A stretch of 14,866 nt of DNA from Deltaproteobacteria bacterium (lineage in GTDB: Bacteria; Desulfobacterota; GWC2-55-46; DRQE01): positions 1 through 14,866 of the forward strand of contig DRQE01000100.1 in NCBI GenBank assembly GCA_011371515.1. The letters are read 5' to 3'. Positions 14,236 through 14,866 of this stretch are shown piece by piece. The notes under the pieces are model-generated. The model was not told where the DNA came from and ran no database searches. It saw only the letters and a list, made by a program, of their open reading frames with translations. Made by a program: the position numbers and the translations under genes. Every line of letters starts with the position of its first letter. Positions within the stretch are counted from its first letter, which is position 1.

Positions 14236-14859
14236 TTATTCTTCTTTCTCCTCTTCCTTCTGGGCTTCCTCTTCAGCCCCTTCTTCTCCAGCTTCTGCCT
14301 CTTCTTTCGTGGGTTCAGAGACGAGCACTATTGTAAGGCTTTCATCATCGAGAACCCTTACAGACTCTGGCAGCTTGAGGTCTGCCACATGGATGGACTC
14401 GCCTATGTCAAGCTCTGTAACATCCACGTCTATGGAGTCGGGAATATTGTCTGGCAGACACTCCACCTTGAGTTTTCTTGCCTCCTGCTGCAGTATTCCA
14501 CCCTTTGCAACACCTGCTGCCTTTCCAACGATATTCACCGGCACATCCACCGTTATCTTGTGTCCCTTCACCACATTCTGTAGATCCACATGCAGCAGCC
14601 CGTCTGTTACCGGATGGCGGTCTATGACCTTAAATACTGCCATCTTCTTTTCTCCCTCTATGTCGAGCTCGAGCATCAGGCTACCACCTCTGTAATTGTG
14701 GAGTGCCCTCTCTATATCCACCGTACGAAGTTTTAGATTGATATTGTCTATATCAGGCCCGTAGAGTACTGCCGGCACAAACCCTGCCTTTCTCATCCTT
14801 CTGCAGGGGCCCTTGCCTGTCTCCTCTCTTTTCCATGCCTTTAGTTCCACCTTCTCCAT
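14236..14859 (-). CDS. rplY: 50S ribosomal protein L25, long Ctc/TL5 form
   Basis: L25/Ctc binds 5S rRNA in the large ribosomal subunit. The 207-residue protein is the two-domain form. The 5S-binding L25 domain is at about 1-95 (GFVPAVLYGPD at 26-36, RHPVTDGLLHVDLQ at 81-94). The beta-rich C-terminal TL5/Ctc domain is at about 100-182 (VDVPVNIVGKAAGVAKGG, LPDNIPDSIDVDVTELDIG). After this comes a highly acidic Glu-rich tail (182-207), which is common in long Ctc proteins and variable between species. The ATG at 14857-14859 lies 7 nt from the window edge, so its ribosome binding site and promoter cannot be seen. Downstream, pth follows after 106 nt on the same strand. Confidence 0.96.
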   Translation of the reverse strand: MEKVELKAWKREETGKGPCRRMRKAGFVPAVLYGPDIDNINLKLRTVDIERALHNYRGGSLMLELDIEGEKKMAVFKVIDRHPVTDGLLHVDLQNVVKGHKITVDVPVNIVGKAAGVAKGGILQQEARKLKVECLPDNIPDSIDVDVTELDIGESIHVADLKLPESVRVLDDESLTIVLVSEPTKEEAEAGEEGAEEEAQKEEEKEE

Positions 14860-14866
14860 CTTACCA

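Noticed and set aside
1-14866. tRNA genes, CRISPR arrays, insertion sequences or long repeats
   Set aside because: No cloverleaf-like segment, regularly spaced repeats, transposase-like product or terminal inverted repeats could be found; the only long similarity is between the two radical SAM paralogues.

Overview
This is an ordinary-looking, densely packed bacterial chromosome segment with 13 protein genes. I see no tRNA, rRNA, CRISPR array, insertion sequence or phage gene. Codon choice looks uniform across the window, with heavy ATA for Ile and AGA/AGG for Arg, so nothing stands out as recently acquired. The ATA/AGR bias, a K+-type membrane pyrophosphatase, a sulfhydrogenase/Asr-like electron-transfer pair and two cobalamin-type radical SAM proteins suggest an anaerobic, possibly thermophilic bacterium. 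Nitrospirota (Thermodesulfovibrio side) or the former Deltaproteobacteria would fit. That placement is an inference from gene content, not a phylogeny.

Layout. (1) 1-2575, plus strand: the 3' part of miaA, a secreted protein with a FlgT-like N-terminal pattern, a GNA1162/DUF799-like lipoprotein and pgsA, with gaps of 16, 4 and 9 nt, so probably one operon. (2) 2576-4409, minus strand: an iron-sulfur (beta) and a flavin/NAD (gamma) subunit of the sulfhydrogenase/anaerobic sulfite reductase type, overlapping by 14 nt, with no catalytic subunit beside them. They end directly against pgsA. (3) 4410-4527: a divergent promoter region. (4) 4528-10313, plus strand: two paralogous radical SAM proteins in tandem (the second fused to a DUF2344 domain), then ribonuclease G. 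(5) 10334-14859, minus strand: transcribed as rplY, pth, hppA, ychF, with an inverted-repeat terminator between hppA and ychF.

How the genes fit together. Much of the window serves RNA and translation: MiaA modifies tRNA, RNase G processes rRNA, L25 is ribosomal, Pth recycles peptidyl-tRNA and YchF is ribosome-associated. HppA energises the membrane from the pyrophosphate that biosynthesis releases. The least understood part is the divergent block at 2576-8784. There an orphan NAD(P)H-to-FeS module faces two radical SAM enzymes, which need low-potential electrons, across one shared promoter region. The most interesting points are that block, the paralogous radical SAM pair with matching C-terminal Cys clusters, the predicted near-leaderless start of the beta subunit, and a terminator placed so that RNase G transcripts could run antisense through ychF.
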